64,000 bases of DNA from Mycobacterium sp. 852013-50091_SCH5140682 (GTDB lineage: Bacteria > Actinomycetota > Actinomycetes > Mycobacteriales > Mycobacteriaceae): contig NZ_LZTB01000010.1 of NCBI RefSeq assembly GCF_001665685.1, positions 1 through 64,000 of the forward strand, in the 5' to 3' direction. The position numbers were made by a program, and so were the translations under genes. Of this stretch, positions 51,363 through 60,372 are shown piece by piece. The notes beneath the pieces were generated by a model. That model did not search any database, had not been told where the DNA came from, and saw only the letters and a program-made list of their open reading frames with translations. Positions within the stretch are counted from its first letter, which is position 1. Every line of letters begins with the position of its first letter.

Positions 51363-52724
51363 TCACCCCTTCGTGCGTCTGCGGTACCGAACCTTGGCGG
51401 GGCGTTCCAGCTGGACCACCATCTTCGAGTGGTCGTTGCGGTAGGAGTCCGCGGGCTGCGCCATCTCGAACTCATACTCCCGCAGCAACACCGAGAAGAT
51501 CGCCTTGATCTGCATCTGGGCGAACGCCGCCCCGACGCAGCGATGCCGACCGGCGCCGAACGGGATCCAGGTCCACCTGTTCACGACGTCGGCCTGCTCG
51601 GGTTTGTTGTAGCGATCGGGATTGAACGCGTCGGGGTCGGGGAAGTCCTCCGGGATGCGGTTGGAGATCGCCGGGGACGCCGCGACGAAGTCGCCCTTGT
51701 GAATGGGGAATCCCTCGACCTCGAATTCGCCCTGGGCCACCCGCATCAGGATGATCAGGGGTGGATGCAGCCGCAGCGTCTCTTTGACCACGTTGTCCAG
51801 CTTCGGGATCTGGCGCAGCGCATGGAAACTCACCTCTTGGCCGTCGGCGTAGAGCTCGTCGAGTTCCTTCTGCACCTCGGCGTACACCTCGGTGTGACGG
51901 ATCAGCTCGATGAGAGTCCATGATGAGGTGCCGGAGCTGGTGTGGTGGCCGGCGAACATCAGTGAGATGAACATGCCGGTGATCTCGTCGGCCGAGAACC
52001 GCAGGCCACCTTCTTCGTCCTTGATCGACACCAGCACGTCGAGCATGTCGCGATCCGACTTGTCCTTCGGCGGGTTGGCCAGCCGCTGGTCGATGATCTC
52101 CTGCACCAGCGCAACGAGTTTCACGCGGGCTTCATCGCGCCGCTGGAAACTCTCGATCGGCAGATACGGGTCGACGTAACACAGGGGATCGGTGCCACGT
52201 TCCAGTTCGTGGTAGTACCGCGCGAACCGGGAGTCCAGTTGTTCGCGGAATTTCAGGCCGATCAGGCATGCCGTCGAGGTGTAGATCGTCAGCTCGGCGA
52301 AGAAGTCCAGCAGTTCGATCTCGCCCTCGTCGCCCCAACCGGCGATGATCTTCTTCACCTCGCCCTCAATGGTCGCGGCGTGCGCTTTCATGTGGTCACC
52401 GCGCAGCGCCGAGTTGTGCAGCATCTCCTTGCGCCGCTCAGGACTGGCGTCGAACACCACGCCCTTGCCGAAGATCGGCGTCATGAACGGATAGGCCTCG
52501 GCCTGGTCGAGATCCTCGTCGGCAGAACGGAAGAAGAACTCGTTGGCCTGCGCGCCCGAGAGCAGGATGACGTGCTTGTCGACCAGTTGAAACCAGCCGA
52601 CATCCCCGCACTCGTCACGGACCCGTTGCATCAGGCCGATGGGGTCGGTACGGAACTCCTCCAGGTGGCCGTGCTCTTCTGCGCCACCGGAAACGCGCTG
52701 TACTTCCTTGAGGGCATTACTCAT
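51363..52724 (-). CDS. cyp51: Sterol 14-alpha-demethylase CYP51
   Basis: The product is a cytochrome P450 of 453 residues very similar to M. tuberculosis CYP51 (Rv0764c). The I-helix motif FAGHHTSSGT is specific to CYP51, the ExxR motif is in KETLRLHPP, and the heme loop is FGAGRHRCVGAAFA with Cys as the iron ligand. It removes the 14-alpha methyl group from lanosterol-type sterols. Its natural role in mycobacteria is unclear, since they do not make sterols de novo. It overlaps the SDR upstream by 4 bp. Confidence 0.96.
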   Translation of the reverse strand: MSNALKEVQRVSGGAEEHGHLEEFRTDPIGLMQRVRDECGDVGWFQLVDKHVILLSGAQANEFFFRSADEDLDQAEAYPFMTPIFGKGVVFDASPERRKEMLHNSALRGDHMKAHAATIEGEVKKIIAGWGDEGEIELLDFFAELTIYTSTACLIGLKFREQLDSRFARYYHELERGTDPLCYVDPYLPIESFQRRDEARVKLVALVQEIIDQRLANPPKDKSDRDMLDVLVSIKDEEGGLRFSADEITGMFISLMFAGHHTSSGTSSWTLIELIRHTEVYAEVQKELDELYADGQEVSFHALRQIPKLDNVVKETLRLHPPLIILMRVAQGEFEVEGFPIHKGDFVAASPAISNRIPEDFPDPDAFNPDRYNKPEQADVVNRWTWIPFGAGRHRCVGAAFAQMQIKAIFSVLLREYEFEMAQPADSYRNDHSKMVVQLERPAKVRYRRRTKG

Positions 52725-53548
52725 TGGTTTGGCATCCCTTCGTCGCCCAAAGCGAGCTTCTGGCGGTCCTTGACGTCCGCGAGCGGAGCTTCTGGCTGAA
52801 TTTCCAGGTTCGCGATAAACCCGCCCCGTGGCGTCTCGGCGACGAACGTGATGGCCCGCGCGAGATCAACGGCCCGCAGGAAGTAGTCGTGACGGGCCTG
52901 CCCCCACTTGGCCCAATCTTCCAGGGCCGGGCCGATTTTCTCGGCGGGTAGCGTCCAGCCCATCGCCGTGCGGGTCGGCCCCGGATGCACGATCGAGGCC
53001 CGCACACCGGTGCCTTCCAGCTCCATCTGCAGGTTGGTCACCATCGCGACCAGACCGGCCTTGGCGGCGCCGTAGGCACCCATGTGGGGGCGCTGCCGCA
53101 GGGCGACGTCCGAGCCGACGAAGATGACGTCGCCGCGTCGGCGTTCCACCATGGCGGGCAGCACCGCCGTGGCCATCCGGTTGGCGCCGATGAGATGGAT
53201 CTGCACCTGGGCCTCGAACTCGTCGGTGCTCATCTCGTGGAGCCTGCCGAAGTTGGTGTCACCCGCGCCGGCGACCAGCACCTCGATCTCACCCAGCGCC
53301 TCGGTGGCACCGTGCACGAACGACTTCACCGAATCTGCGTCGGTCACGTCCAGCGGGAGCGCAACCGCTTCGCCGCCACCGGCTTTGATCTCCTCGACGA
53401 GTTCCTGACATTTCTCGACCCGGCGTGCGCCGAGTGCGACCGGGAAGCCGTGAGCGGCCAGTTGCTTCGCGGTCGCGGCACCGATGCCCGAGGAGGCGCC
53501 GGCAACGATCGCGGGCCGGCGGTCTGGGTGCGGTTCAAAACGGGCCAT
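52721..53548 (-). CDS. Short-chain dehydrogenase (Rv0765c-like)
   Basis: The product is an SDR of 275 residues: GASSGIGAATAKQLA, AGAGDTN in place of NNAG, catalytic serine in IFVGSDVALRQ and YGAAKAGLVAMV for Tyr/Lys. It matches Rv0765c between cyp51 and cyp123. It is co-transcribed with both (26-bp gap to cyp123, 4-bp overlap with cyp51). It probably oxidises or reduces an alcohol or ketone made by the P450s. Confidence 0.87.
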   Translation of the reverse strand: MARFEPHPDRRPAIVAGASSGIGAATAKQLAAHGFPVALGARRVEKCQELVEEIKAGGGEAVALPLDVTDADSVKSFVHGATEALGEIEVLVAGAGDTNFGRLHEMSTDEFEAQVQIHLIGANRMATAVLPAMVERRRGDVIFVGSDVALRQRPHMGAYGAAKAGLVAMVTNLQMELEGTGVRASIVHPGPTRTAMGWTLPAEKIGPALEDWAKWGQARHDYFLRAVDLARAITFVAETPRGGFIANLEIQPEAPLADVKDRQKLALGDEGMPNQ

Positions 53549-53574
53549 TTAGCGTTTCTCCACTGTCATGGGTT

Positions 53575-54777
53575 TCAGCGGTGGGACACCGCAATGGGGA
53601 GGTGTGCGAATCCACGGACGTTGCTGGAGTGGACGCGGACGGCGTTGGCCTCGTCGACCTCATATCCGCGGATTCGTTTGAACAGCTCGGTCAGTGCCAC
53701 CTTCGCCTCCATGCGTGCCAGATGGGCGCCGAGGCAGAAGTGCGCCCCACTGCCGAAACTCACCAGCTTCGAGCCGATGTCGCGGCCGATGCGGTATTCG
53801 TCGGGGCTGTCGAAGACGCGTTCGTCGCGGTTGGCGGACCCGGCCAGCAGCAGTAGCACATCGCCTTGTGGGATGGTCGTGTCATAGAGGGTGATGTCCT
53901 CGACCACCGCGCGGGCCAGAATCTGGCTGGACGTGTCGTAGCGCAGCGTTTCCTCGACCCACGGGGTGATGAGGTCGTGATCGTCGAACACCGGCGCCAG
54001 CTGGTCCGGATTCTTGAATCCCCAATATGCGGCGTTGGCAAGCAGTTTCGTGGTGGTCTCGTTGCCGGCCACGACCATGAGGAACAAGAAGGCCATGATT
54101 TCGTCGTCGGTGAGCTTGTCGCCGTCGATCTCCGCCTCGATCAACGCCGAGGTGAGATCATCGGTGATCTGGTTGCGTCGTTGCTTCACCATGTCGGCGT
54201 AATAGACCAGCAGTTCCGCCGAGGCCTGCATGGCTGAGGCAGGGACGTCGGCCACCCCGTCTTCGCGGTGCATGACACCGTCGGCCAGCGCGCGGATCCG
54301 GACCCGGTCCTCCTGCGGCACCCCCATCAGTTCGGAGATGACATCCATCGGGAGCTTGCCCGCGAATTCGTCGACGTAGTCGAAGGTTTCGTGGTCCAGC
54401 GCGGCCTCGAGGTGCTGGACCGCGATCTCGGTGACCCGACCCTCCAGCTCGCGGATGCGTCGCGGAGTGAAACCCTTCGACACCAGGGTGCGCAGTCGCA
54501 GATGGGCCGGATCATCCAGCGCCAGAAACGACATCACCCGGTGGGCCTCGTCGTTGCGGGAGATCGGGTCCAGCGAGACTCCGTGCTTGTTGGACAGCGC
54601 GGTGCTGTTCCTGAAACCCCGCAGCACGTCGCTGTGCCGCGACAGCGCCCAGAACTTGAGCTTGTCGTTGCGGTACAGCGGGGCCTCGTCGCGTAGCCGC
54701 CGGTAGTACGGGTACGGGTCCTCGTGCAGGTCGTAGGCGTACGGATCGAAAACCAGTTCTGGGGCTTCCACGCTCAT
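53575..54777 (-). CDS. cyp123: Cytochrome P450 CYP123
   Basis: The product is a P450 of 400 residues resembling CYP123 (Rv0766c). The I-helix is VVAGNETTTKLL, ExxR is in EETLRYD, and the heme loop is FGSGAHFCLGAHLA. Its substrate is unknown. ATG 54777 overlaps the TetR stop (ATGA), so regulator and enzyme are translationally coupled. A long upstream extension of the frame is only a shadow of the TetR gene. Confidence 0.92.
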   Translation of the reverse strand: MSVEAPELVFDPYAYDLHEDPYPYYRRLRDEAPLYRNDKLKFWALSRHSDVLRGFRNSTALSNKHGVSLDPISRNDEAHRVMSFLALDDPAHLRLRTLVSKGFTPRRIRELEGRVTEIAVQHLEAALDHETFDYVDEFAGKLPMDVISELMGVPQEDRVRIRALADGVMHREDGVADVPASAMQASAELLVYYADMVKQRRNQITDDLTSALIEAEIDGDKLTDDEIMAFLFLMVVAGNETTTKLLANAAYWGFKNPDQLAPVFDDHDLITPWVEETLRYDTSSQILARAVVEDITLYDTTIPQGDVLLLLAGSANRDERVFDSPDEYRIGRDIGSKLVSFGSGAHFCLGAHLARMEAKVALTELFKRIRGYEVDEANAVRVHSSNVRGFAHLPIAVSHR

Positions 54778-55361
54778 TGGTCCTCTCCCAGGATCAGTCC
54801 GACCACATAGGTCAGCCGGTCGGCGATCTGGTGGTAGGTGAAGGCGCCGCTGCCCGCATTGACCAGTGCGCCGAAAAACGTCATCTCCAAGGCCGAGACG
54901 ATGCGTGGATCGGCGTCGGGACCGACTGCGGAGCGGATGCGTTTGTGGATTTCGGCGCCGATGCGGTCGCGGACAGTGCGTACCGCCGGATCGCTGCCGC
55001 CACCGAGCAGGGCCGTGGTGCATGCCGCGGCGACTTCGGGCTCGTCGGCCACGACCAGCGCCAGCGCGCGCAGCACCTTGTCGACGCGTGTGGTCATCGC
55101 GTCGTTGACGTCGGTGAAGTAGGGAACCTTGTTGACCAGGTCGAGGTACACCTCGGCGATCAGGTGGTTCTTCGAGGAGAAGTAGGTGTAGGCAGTCGCA
55201 GGCGCAACCTTCGCGCGGGCGGCAACGGCGCGCACCGTCAGATCGGCGTACGAGGACTCGCGCAGCATCTCGATCCCGGCGCTGAGCACCTTGCGAAAGG
55301 TCTCTTCCTGCCGACGGTTGCGCGGTGTTTCTGTGACTGCTGCCACGGCATCGCTGGACAC
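54774..55361 (-). CDS. TetR-family regulator of the cyp51/cyp123 and aldA units (Rv0767c-like)
   Basis: The product has 195 residues. The N-terminal helix-turn-helix is YADLTVRAVAARAKVAPATA, followed by YTYFSSKNHL. It starts at GTG 55361. A perfect inverted repeat TGGACA-CA-TGTCCA covers this start codon, and a matching site lies ahead of aldA. This suggests autorepression and control of both divergent operons. The ligand is unknown; an aldehyde, alcohol or steroid is plausible from context. Confidence 0.88.
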   Translation of the reverse strand: MSSDAVAAVTETPRNRRQEETFRKVLSAGIEMLRESSYADLTVRAVAARAKVAPATAYTYFSSKNHLIAEVYLDLVNKVPYFTDVNDAMTTRVDKVLRALALVVADEPEVAAACTTALLGGGSDPAVRTVRDRIGAEIHKRIRSAVGPDADPRIVSALEMTFFGALVNAGSGAFTYHQIADRLTYVVGLILGEDQ

Positions 55362-55368
55362 ATGTCCA
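55355..55368. promoter_or_regulatory. TetR operator 1 (over the regulator start codon)
   Basis: TGGACA-CA-TGTCCA is a perfect 6+2+6 inverted repeat that includes the regulator start codon. It shares the form GGACA-NN-TGTCC with the site at 55514-55525. Confidence 0.7.
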
Positions 55369-55513
55369 AATTATCCGACGACTCGGACGTTGGGCAAGTG
55401 TGCGTCACATATTCGCTGCTCATATATGTCTCTTTCCTGTGTTTCGGCAGGGTCTGCGGGTGCGCTCTTGCGGGTCTGCGGGCTCTGAGGCTATCGTTCG
55501 AAATGAGACAGCC

Positions 55514-55525
55514 GGACAGTTGTCC
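55514..55525. promoter_or_regulatory. TetR operator 2 (ahead of aldA)
   Basis: GGACA-GT-TGTCC is a perfect 5+2+5 inverted repeat 25 bp before the aldA ATG. It has the same arms and spacing as the site over the regulator start, 158 bp away. Confidence 0.7.
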
Positions 55526-55550
55526 AGAAATCGTGAAGTGGAGTTCACCG

Positions 55551-57020
55551 ATGCCGGTACTGGCCGATCGCCAGAGTCAACTGCTCATCGACGGCAAGCT
55601 CGTCGCCGGTCGCGGCGGCGTGTTCGACACCGTCAACCCCGCGACCGAAGAGGTGCTCGGCGTCGCGGCCGACGCCGATACCGAGGACATGGGCAATGCC
55701 ATCGAGGCGGCGCGGCGGGCGTTCGACGACACCGACTGGTCGACGAACACGGCACTGCGAGTACGTTGCCTGCGTCAGCTGCGAGATGCCTTGCAGGAGA
55801 ACCTCGAAGATCTACGAGAACTGACCATCGCGGAGGTCGGTGCACCGCGCATGCTCACTGCCGGCGCGCAGTTGGAAGGCCCCATCAGCGATTTGGCGTT
55901 CTCCGCCGATACTGCGGAGAACTATCAATGGCGCACCGACCTGGGACACGCTACCCCGCAAGGGATTCCGACCAACCGCGTGGTGGCGCGCGAAGCCGTC
56001 GGTGTGGTCGGCGCCATCACGCCGTGGAACTTCCCGCACCAGATCAACCTGGCCAAGGTCGGACCCGCGTTGGCGGCGGGCAACACCCTGATCCTCAAGC
56101 CTGCCCCGGACACCCCGTGGGCCGCTGCGGCTGTCGGCCAGATCATCGCCGAGCAGACGGATTTTCCAGCCGGTGTGATCAACATCGTCACCTCCAGCGA
56201 TCACTCCGTAGGCGCGTTGTTGTCGAAAGATCCTCGGGTGGACATGGTTTCGTTCACAGGGTCGACCGCCACCGGGCGCGCAGTGATGACGGACGCCGCG
56301 TTGACCATCAAGAAGGTGTTCCTCGAGCTCGGTGGTAAGTCGGCGTTCCTGGTGCTCGACGACGCCGACCTGGCCGGCGCGTGCGCGATGGCGGCCTTCA
56401 CCGTCGCCATGCATGCCGGGCAAGGCTGCGCCATCACCACCCGCTTGGTGGTGCCGCGATCCCGCTACGACGAGGCCGTCGAGGCCGCCGCCGCGACGCT
56501 CGGGTCCATCAAGCCGGGCGATCCCAACAGCAAGCGCACGGTATGCGGGCCGCTGATCTCCGCGCGGCAGCGGGATCGGGTGCAGGCCTACCTGGACCTG
56601 GCTCTGCAGGAGGGTGGCCGGTTCGCGTGTGGCGGTGGGCGCCCCGCGGATTTGGATACCGGCTACTTCATCGAACCGACGGTGATCGCCGGACTCGACA
56701 ACTCGGCGCGGGTGGCGCGCGAGGAGATCTTCGGGCCGGTGCTGACCGTGATCGCCCACGATGGTGACGACGACGCGGTGCGCATCGCCAACGACTCGCC
56801 GTACGGCCTGTCCGGCACGGTGTTCTCCGCCGACGACTCCCGTGCCCAGGCCGTGGCCGCGCGGATGCGCGTCGGCACCGTCAACGTCAACGGCGGCGTC
56901 TGGTACTCGGCGGACGCACCGTTCGGCGGCTACAAGCAGTCCGGAGTCGGCCGGGAGATGGGTGTGGCCGGCTTCGAGGAGTACACCGAGATCAAATGCA
57001 TTGCCACTCTGGCCAGTTGA
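55551..57020 (+). CDS. aldA: Aldehyde dehydrogenase AldA
   Basis: The product is an NAD-dependent aldehyde dehydrogenase of 489 residues, closely similar to AldA (Rv0768). The oxyanion/cofactor loop FTGSTATGRAV, catalytic Glu in FLELGGKSAF and catalytic Cys in HAGQGCAITT are intact. ATG 55551 gives the conserved start near LLIDGKLV; the open frame upstream is non-coding. It leads a plus-strand operon with an SDR, a beta-hydroxyacid dehydrogenase and a CMD-like protein, controlled by the divergent TetR. Confidence 0.92.
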   Translation: MPVLADRQSQLLIDGKLVAGRGGVFDTVNPATEEVLGVAADADTEDMGNAIEAARRAFDDTDWSTNTALRVRCLRQLRDALQENLEDLRELTIAEVGAPRMLTAGAQLEGPISDLAFSADTAENYQWRTDLGHATPQGIPTNRVVAREAVGVVGAITPWNFPHQINLAKVGPALAAGNTLILKPAPDTPWAAAAVGQIIAEQTDFPAGVINIVTSSDHSVGALLSKDPRVDMVSFTGSTATGRAVMTDAALTIKKVFLELGGKSAFLVLDDADLAGACAMAAFTVAMHAGQGCAITTRLVVPRSRYDEAVEAAAATLGSIKPGDPNSKRTVCGPLISARQRDRVQAYLDLALQEGGRFACGGGRPADLDTGYFIEPTVIAGLDNSARVAREEIFGPVLTVIAHDGDDDAVRIANDSPYGLSGTVFSADDSRAQAVAARMRVGTVNVNGGVWYSADAPFGGYKQSGVGREMGVAGFEEYTEIKCIATLAS

Positions 57021-57033
57021 GACGGTGTCGAGC

Positions 57034-57080
57034 GGCCAGTTGTGACACGCAATCTCACGAGAACCGGGCATTAACTGGCC
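57034..57080. repeat. Dispersed hairpin repeat, copy B
   Basis: The arms GGCCAGTT (57034-57041) and AACTGGCC (57073-57080) pair perfectly. Surrounding and loop bases (ACGCAAT, CCGGGCAT) are shared with the element at 31745-31793. It lies in the gap between aldA and the next SDR, which are on the same strand. Confidence 0.65.
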
Positions 57081-57103
57081 ATTCGGCGGGAAAGGGATGA
57101 GAC

Positions 57104-57856
57104 ATGGGACAGTTCGACGACAAGGTGGCCATTGTCACCGGGGCCGGTGGCGGCATCGGCCAGGCTTACGCCGAAGCGCTCGCGCGTGAGGGGGCGGCGG
57201 TCGTGGTGGCCGACATCAACACCGAAGGCGCGCAGAAGGTCGCCGACGGCATCAAGGGCGAGGGTGGCTCGGCGCTCGCGGTACGGGTGGACGTATCCGA
57301 CATCGACTCGGCCAAAGATATGGCAGCACAGACACTTTCGGAGTTCGGCGGGATCGACTACCTGGTCAACAACGCCGCGATCTTCGGGGGTATGAAGCTC
57401 GACTTTCTGCTCACGGTCGACTGGGACTACTACAAGAAGTTCATGAGCGTGAACCTCGACGGTGCTCTGGTGTGCACCCGTGCGGTGTATCGCAAGATGG
57501 CCAAGCGTGGCGGCGGCGCGATCGTCAACCAGTCGTCGACGGCGGCTTGGCTGTACGCCAACTACTACGGTCTGGCCAAGGTCGGCATCAACGGCCTCAC
57601 CCAGCAGCTGTCCCGCGAGCTTGGTGGGCAGAACATCCGCATCAATGCGATCGCACCCGGCCCCATCGACACCGAGGCCAATCGGACCACCACGCCCAAG
57701 GAGATGGTGGACGACATCATCAGGGGAATCCCGTTGTCCCGCATGGGCCAACCGGAAGACCTCGTCGGCATGTGTCTCTTCCTGCTCAGTGACCAGGCCA
57801 AGTGGATCACCGGCCAGATCTTCAATGTCGACGGCGGACAGATCATCCGCTCATGA
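57104..57856 (+). CDS. Short-chain dehydrogenase (Rv0769-like)
   Basis: The product is a classical SDR of 250 residues: TGAGGGIGQAYAEALA, NNAAIFG, catalytic Ser in NQSSTAAW and YYGLAKVGINGL, and the C-terminal WITGQIFNVDGGQI. It follows aldA by 83 bp (with the hairpin repeat between) and overlaps the next gene as ATGA. It matches Rv0769. The alcohol it oxidises would feed or follow AldA; the identity is unknown. Confidence 0.88.
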   Translation: MGQFDDKVAIVTGAGGGIGQAYAEALAREGAAVVVADINTEGAQKVADGIKGEGGSALAVRVDVSDIDSAKDMAAQTLSEFGGIDYLVNNAAIFGGMKLDFLLTVDWDYYKKFMSVNLDGALVCTRAVYRKMAKRGGGAIVNQSSTAAWLYANYYGLAKVGINGLTQQLSRELGGQNIRINAIAPGPIDTEANRTTTPKEMVDDIIRGIPLSRMGQPEDLVGMCLFLLSDQAKWITGQIFNVDGGQIIRS

Positions 57857-58701
57857 GCGATCTGAGATACGGATACATCGGCCTGGGCAACATGGGTACT
57901 CCGATGGCTAAGCGCCTGGCAGAGTGGCCGGGCGGGTTCATCGTGTACGACGTGCGGGCCGAAGCTCTCGAGCCCTTTGCCGAACTCGGCGCGTCGTTGG
58001 CAGAGAGTGTGGGCGACATCGCCGACGCCGACATCATCAGCGTCACAGTGCTCAACGACGAGCAGGTGCGGTCGGTCGTCGCAGAGCTCGCCGCAAAGGC
58101 CAAGCCCGACACGGTGATTGTGATCCACTCGACCATCAGCGACACTACCGCCGTCGAGCTCGCCGAGCAGTACAAGCCGCAGGGCATCCACATCGTCGAT
58201 GCGCCGGTCAGCGGGGGTGGGGGAGCTGCCGAGAAGGGTGAGCTGGCCATCATGGTCGGCGCCGAGCGGCCCGTCTACGAACGGATCAAGCCCGCGCTCA
58301 AGCAGTTCGGCTCGATGGTAATCCACGCAGGTGAACCCGGGGCCGGTACCAGGATGAAGCTGGCCCGCAACATGTTGACCTTCACCTCGTATGCCGCGGC
58401 GGGTGAGGCGATGAAGCTGGCCGAGGCGGCCGGGCTGGATCTGCAGGCACTCGGTCGGGTGGTACGTCACACCGATGCGCTGACCAGCGGTCCAGGTGCC
58501 ATCATCTTGCGCGACAACATGTCCGAGCTGACGCCGGATCACTGGCTCTATGACGCCTTCACCCACACCCGCGGACTCGGCGAGAAAGATCTCAGCCTGG
58601 CGCTCGGCTTGGGCGAGGCTGTGGGAGTGGATCTTCCGTTGGCCCAGGTGGCCTTGCAGCGGCTTGCCGAGGGCCTCGGCGTGCCGCACGAGAACGACTA
58701 G
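57853..58701 (+). CDS. Beta-hydroxyacid dehydrogenase family protein (Rv0770-like)
   Basis: The product has 282 residues of the 3-hydroxyisobutyrate dehydrogenase family: GYIGLGNMGTPMAKRL for NAD(P), DAPVSGGGGAAEKGEL for substrate, catalytic Lys in MKLARNMLTF, and a late GLGEKDLSLAL. It overlaps the SDR stop by 4 bp (ATGA). It matches Rv0770. The substrate is unknown. Confidence 0.88.
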   Translation: MSDLRYGYIGLGNMGTPMAKRLAEWPGGFIVYDVRAEALEPFAELGASLAESVGDIADADIISVTVLNDEQVRSVVAELAAKAKPDTVIVIHSTISDTTAVELAEQYKPQGIHIVDAPVSGGGGAAEKGELAIMVGAERPVYERIKPALKQFGSMVIHAGEPGAGTRMKLARNMLTFTSYAAAGEAMKLAEAAGLDLQALGRVVRHTDALTSGPGAIILRDNMSELTPDHWLYDAFTHTRGLGEKDLSLALGLGEAVGVDLPLAQVALQRLAEGLGVPHEND

Positions 58702-58712
58702 GAGAACTGTCT

Positions 58713-59156
58713 ATGGATGAGCTGCGCGCCAAGGGCCTGGCCAAGATGAACGAGGTCTACGGCTGGGAGATGCCGAACATCGAAGGCGATCCATATTTCG
58801 ATCTGACCGTCGACCACCTGTTCGGCACCATCTGGACCAAGCCCGGACTGTCGATGCGCGAGAAGCGGCTGATGACGTTGTCGGCCGTGACGGCACTCGG
58901 TTTGCAGGACCTTGCCGAGGTTCAGGTGAATGCCGCGCTGCTCAACGGGGAGTTCACCGAGGAGGAACTCAAGGACATCGCCATATTCCTCACCCACTAC
59001 GTCGGTTTCCCGCTCGGGTCCGGTCTCAACGGGACCGTGTCGAAGGTTGCGGCCAAGCGGCGCAAGGCCGCCGAGCAAGGGCTTGATGAGGACAAGCGGG
59101 CCAATGTGAACGCCGCCGTGAAGATGAACACCGGGAATGAGCTCGATGGCAAGTAG
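58713..59156 (+). CDS. Carboxymuconolactone decarboxylase-like protein (Rv0771-like)
   Basis: The product has 147 residues with the all-helical CMD/AhpD fold (PGLSMREKRLMTLSAVTALG, NGEFTEEELKDIAIFLTHYVG). It contains no cysteine, so it cannot be an AhpD-type peroxidase. It follows the previous gene by 11 bp with an AGGAG ribosome site. It matches Rv0771. The role in this operon is unknown. Confidence 0.85.
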   Translation: MDELRAKGLAKMNEVYGWEMPNIEGDPYFDLTVDHLFGTIWTKPGLSMREKRLMTLSAVTALGLQDLAEVQVNAALLNGEFTEEELKDIAIFLTHYVGFPLGSGLNGTVSKVAAKRRKAAEQGLDEDKRANVNAAVKMNTGNELDGK

Positions 59157-60372
59157 GTATGCGTCGCTGTCGCACGCTGAGCTCGTCAAGCTGGTTCCCG
59201 AGCTGCTGCTCATGGGGCAGCTGATCGACCGCTCCGGAATGGCCTGGTGCATATCATCATTCGGCCGCGAAGAAATGCTGCAGATCGCCATCGAGGAATG
59301 GATGGCGTCGAGCCCCATCTACACCAAGCGGATGCAGCAGGCGCTGAACTACGAGGGCATCGACGTCATCACCATCTTCAAGGGGCTGCAACTCGACATC
59401 GGTGCGCCGCCGCAGTTCATGGACTTCCGCTACACCGTGCACGACCGCTGGCACGGTGAGTTCCAGCTCGACCACTGCGGGGCACTGCTCGACGTCGAGC
59501 CGATGGGCGACGACTACGTGCGTGGCATGTGCCACGACATCGAGGATCCGACCTTCGATGCGACGGCGCTGGCCACCAACCGGCGTGCGCAGGTCCGGCC
59601 GATCCACCGCCCGCCCCGGACTCCCGCCGACCGACAGCCGCACTGCGCGTGGACGGTCATCATCGACGAGTCCCACCCTGAGGTCCCCGACATCCCGGTA
59701 CCCGATATCATTCGCCGAACTCACGCTGCGCAAACGGTTCTCGATGACATCGACGTGTCTCAGTCCGGGCAGAGTGACTACTCGGGTCCGCTCGTGTCGG
59801 ACTTCGACTTCGCCGCCTTCTCGCACTCCGCTCTGGTGCGGATGGCCGACGAGGTGTGCCTGCAGATGCACCTGCTGAATCTGGCATTCGTGTTGGCGGT
59901 CGGAAAGCGGGCCGGTACCGACACGGCGCTGGCCGCCGATATCTGCGTCAAACAGCTGATCGGCGTGGCAGGCGTCGGCGCTGAACGCATTCACCGCGCG
60001 CTCGGGTTGCCCGGGGGAATCGAGGGCGCGGTACGTGTGCTCGAACTGCATCCTCTCCTGAACCCGGCCGCCTACGTCGACGCGGAGTTCGGGCCAGATG
60101 TGGTGTCGGTACGGCGCTCGCCGGCGCACGAGGACGGGGCCTGGGTGTCGTTGACCGGGCCACACGAAACCCGGCCCCTGCAGGCCATCGTCGCGGCGGT
60201 CGACCCGCATCTTTCTGTCGAGGTGACTGGGTCGGATACTGAATGGACGGCTCACGTTGTTGAAACCGACACGGCAGCCAAGGAATTCGGTGAGGTTGCG
60301 GTGGTCAAGTTCAGTGGCGGGGCGTCGTTCGTCTTCGAACCACGCAAGTCACTGCCGTTGACGGTGAAGTGA
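59146..60372 (+). CDS. Conserved protein of unknown function at the end of the aldA operon
   Basis: The product has 408 residues and overlaps the CMD-like gene by 11 bp, so it is in the same operon. No catalytic motif is recognised with confidence. The N-terminal half (RYTVHDRWHGEFQLDHCGAL, then GDDYVRGMCHDIEDPTFD) has two cysteines and several His/Asp residues and faintly resembles L-2-amino-thiazoline-4-carboxylate hydrolase-like domains. The middle is helical (ALVRMADEVCLQMHLLNLAF). No signal peptide or membrane segment is visible. Start ATG 59146 or 59137. Confidence 0.75.
   Translation: MASRYASLSHAELVKLVPELLLMGQLIDRSGMAWCISSFGREEMLQIAIEEWMASSPIYTKRMQQALNYEGIDVITIFKGLQLDIGAPPQFMDFRYTVHDRWHGEFQLDHCGALLDVEPMGDDYVRGMCHDIEDPTFDATALATNRRAQVRPIHRPPRTPADRQPHCAWTVIIDESHPEVPDIPVPDIIRRTHAAQTVLDDIDVSQSGQSDYSGPLVSDFDFAAFSHSALVRMADEVCLQMHLLNLAFVLAVGKRAGTDTALAADICVKQLIGVAGVGAERIHRALGLPGGIEGAVRVLELHPLLNPAAYVDAEFGPDVVSVRRSPAHEDGAWVSLTGPHETRPLQAIVAAVDPHLSVEVTGSDTEWTAHVVETDTAAKEFGEVAVVKFSGGASFVFEPRKSLPLTVK

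Noticed and set aside
53575..55023. Longer CYP123 starting at 55023
   Set aside because: The extra 82 residues are the TetR gene read in another frame; the conserved P450 start is at 54777.
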